DNA of 5,339 nt from Phycisphaerales bacterium. GTDB lineage: Bacteria; Planctomycetota; Phycisphaerae; Tepidisphaerales; Tepidisphaeraceae. The position numbers and the translations under genes are program-made. Below are positions 5,215 through 5,339 of the stretch, one piece after another (positions within the stretch are counted from its first letter, which is position 1; every line of letters starts with the position of its first letter). Under the pieces are notes generated by a model. That model did not search any database. It saw only the letters and a program-made list of their open reading frames with translations, and was not told the DNA's origin. Location: assembly GCA_028288905.1 (NCBI GenBank), contig JAQGHJ010000024.1, positions 1 to 5,339 of the forward strand. Direction: 5' to 3'.

Positions 5215-5339
5215 CCGTGACACGGGCTTCCAGCCCGTGCGTGCCCAACGGCAGTCCCGGAGCAGGTCGGGCCGAGGACTTGGCAGCTCCTCGGCAAAAT
5301 GGGAAACCTGTTGGCACGGGCTGGAAGCCCGTGTCACGG
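5215..5339. repeat. REP-doublet (REPIN-like) inverted-repeat element, possibly continuing past the window
   Basis: Bases 5215-5240 are a perfect 26-bp inverted repeat of 5314-5339, with a 73-base spacer. Each arm is itself palindromic: CACGGGCT (5221-5228) and AGCCCGTG (5232-5239) around tcc, and the mirror image at 5315-5322 and 5326-5333 around gga. The spacer holds a third hairpin (gccgagga 5271-5278 / tcctcggc 5288-5295). Two short palindromes in opposite orientation are the layout of a REP doublet, which in other bacteria is moved by RAYT-type transposases; none is in this window. From memory, this palindrome type is common between planctomycete genes. It lies 34 bases after the CBM-like stop and could also end its transcript. 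The repeat reaches the last base, so its right end is not defined. Confidence 0.75.

Noticed and set aside
5060..5337. Two minus-strand small frames with HGLEARV and ARTGWKPVS text
   Set aside because: These peptides are the translation of the REP palindrome itself in different frames, a common source of false small proteins; the rest is antisense to the CBM-like gene.

Overview
The window is very GC-rich chromosomal DNA that most likely comes from a planctomycete of the Gemmataceae type. Four things point there: a pseudopilin-like protein with the G|FTLVE cleavage motif and a C-terminal DG motif of the DUF1559/H-X9-DG kind; a LamG-like exoprotein with a PEP-CTERM tail; TxVTD leucine-rich repeats joined to an Ala/Pro/Lys-rich linker; and an intergenic palindrome of the CACGGGCT-tcc-AGCCCGTG type. 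The genus cannot be fixed from the sequence alone.

Layout from left to right: (1) the 3' end of a plus-strand gene for a charged coiled-coil protein (1-525); (2) a 20-bp-arm hairpin between convergent genes (555-612); (3) two minus-strand genes, the pseudopilin-like protein (1610-2416) upstream and the PEP-CTERM LamG protein (647-1537) 72 bp downstream, probably one transcript; (4) a gene-free region of about 640 bp (2417-3058) holding a small dyad, three hairpins in a row and an AT-rich island; (5) two plus-strand genes for exported proteins, a 464-residue LRR/linker/beta-sandwich protein (3059-4453) and a 186-residue protein resembling carbohydrate-binding modules (4620-5180); (6) a terminal inverted-repeat element (5215-5339) that looks like a REP doublet and may run past the window edge.

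All four complete genes encode proteins predicted to leave the cytoplasm: three have signal peptides and one a prepilin leader. The theme is cell surface or periplasm: adhesive or glycan-binding folds (LamG-like, CBM-like, jelly-roll-like) and protein-protein surfaces (LRR). No enzyme active site was recognised. The LRR and CBM-like proteins share Ala/Lys/Pro/Asp-rich low-complexity segments just after the signal peptide or between domains and may work at the same place, but this is inference. No tRNA, rRNA, CRISPR array, transposase gene or defence gene was seen. The most interesting non-coding items are the REP doublet at the right end and the hairpin series in the divergent intergenic region.
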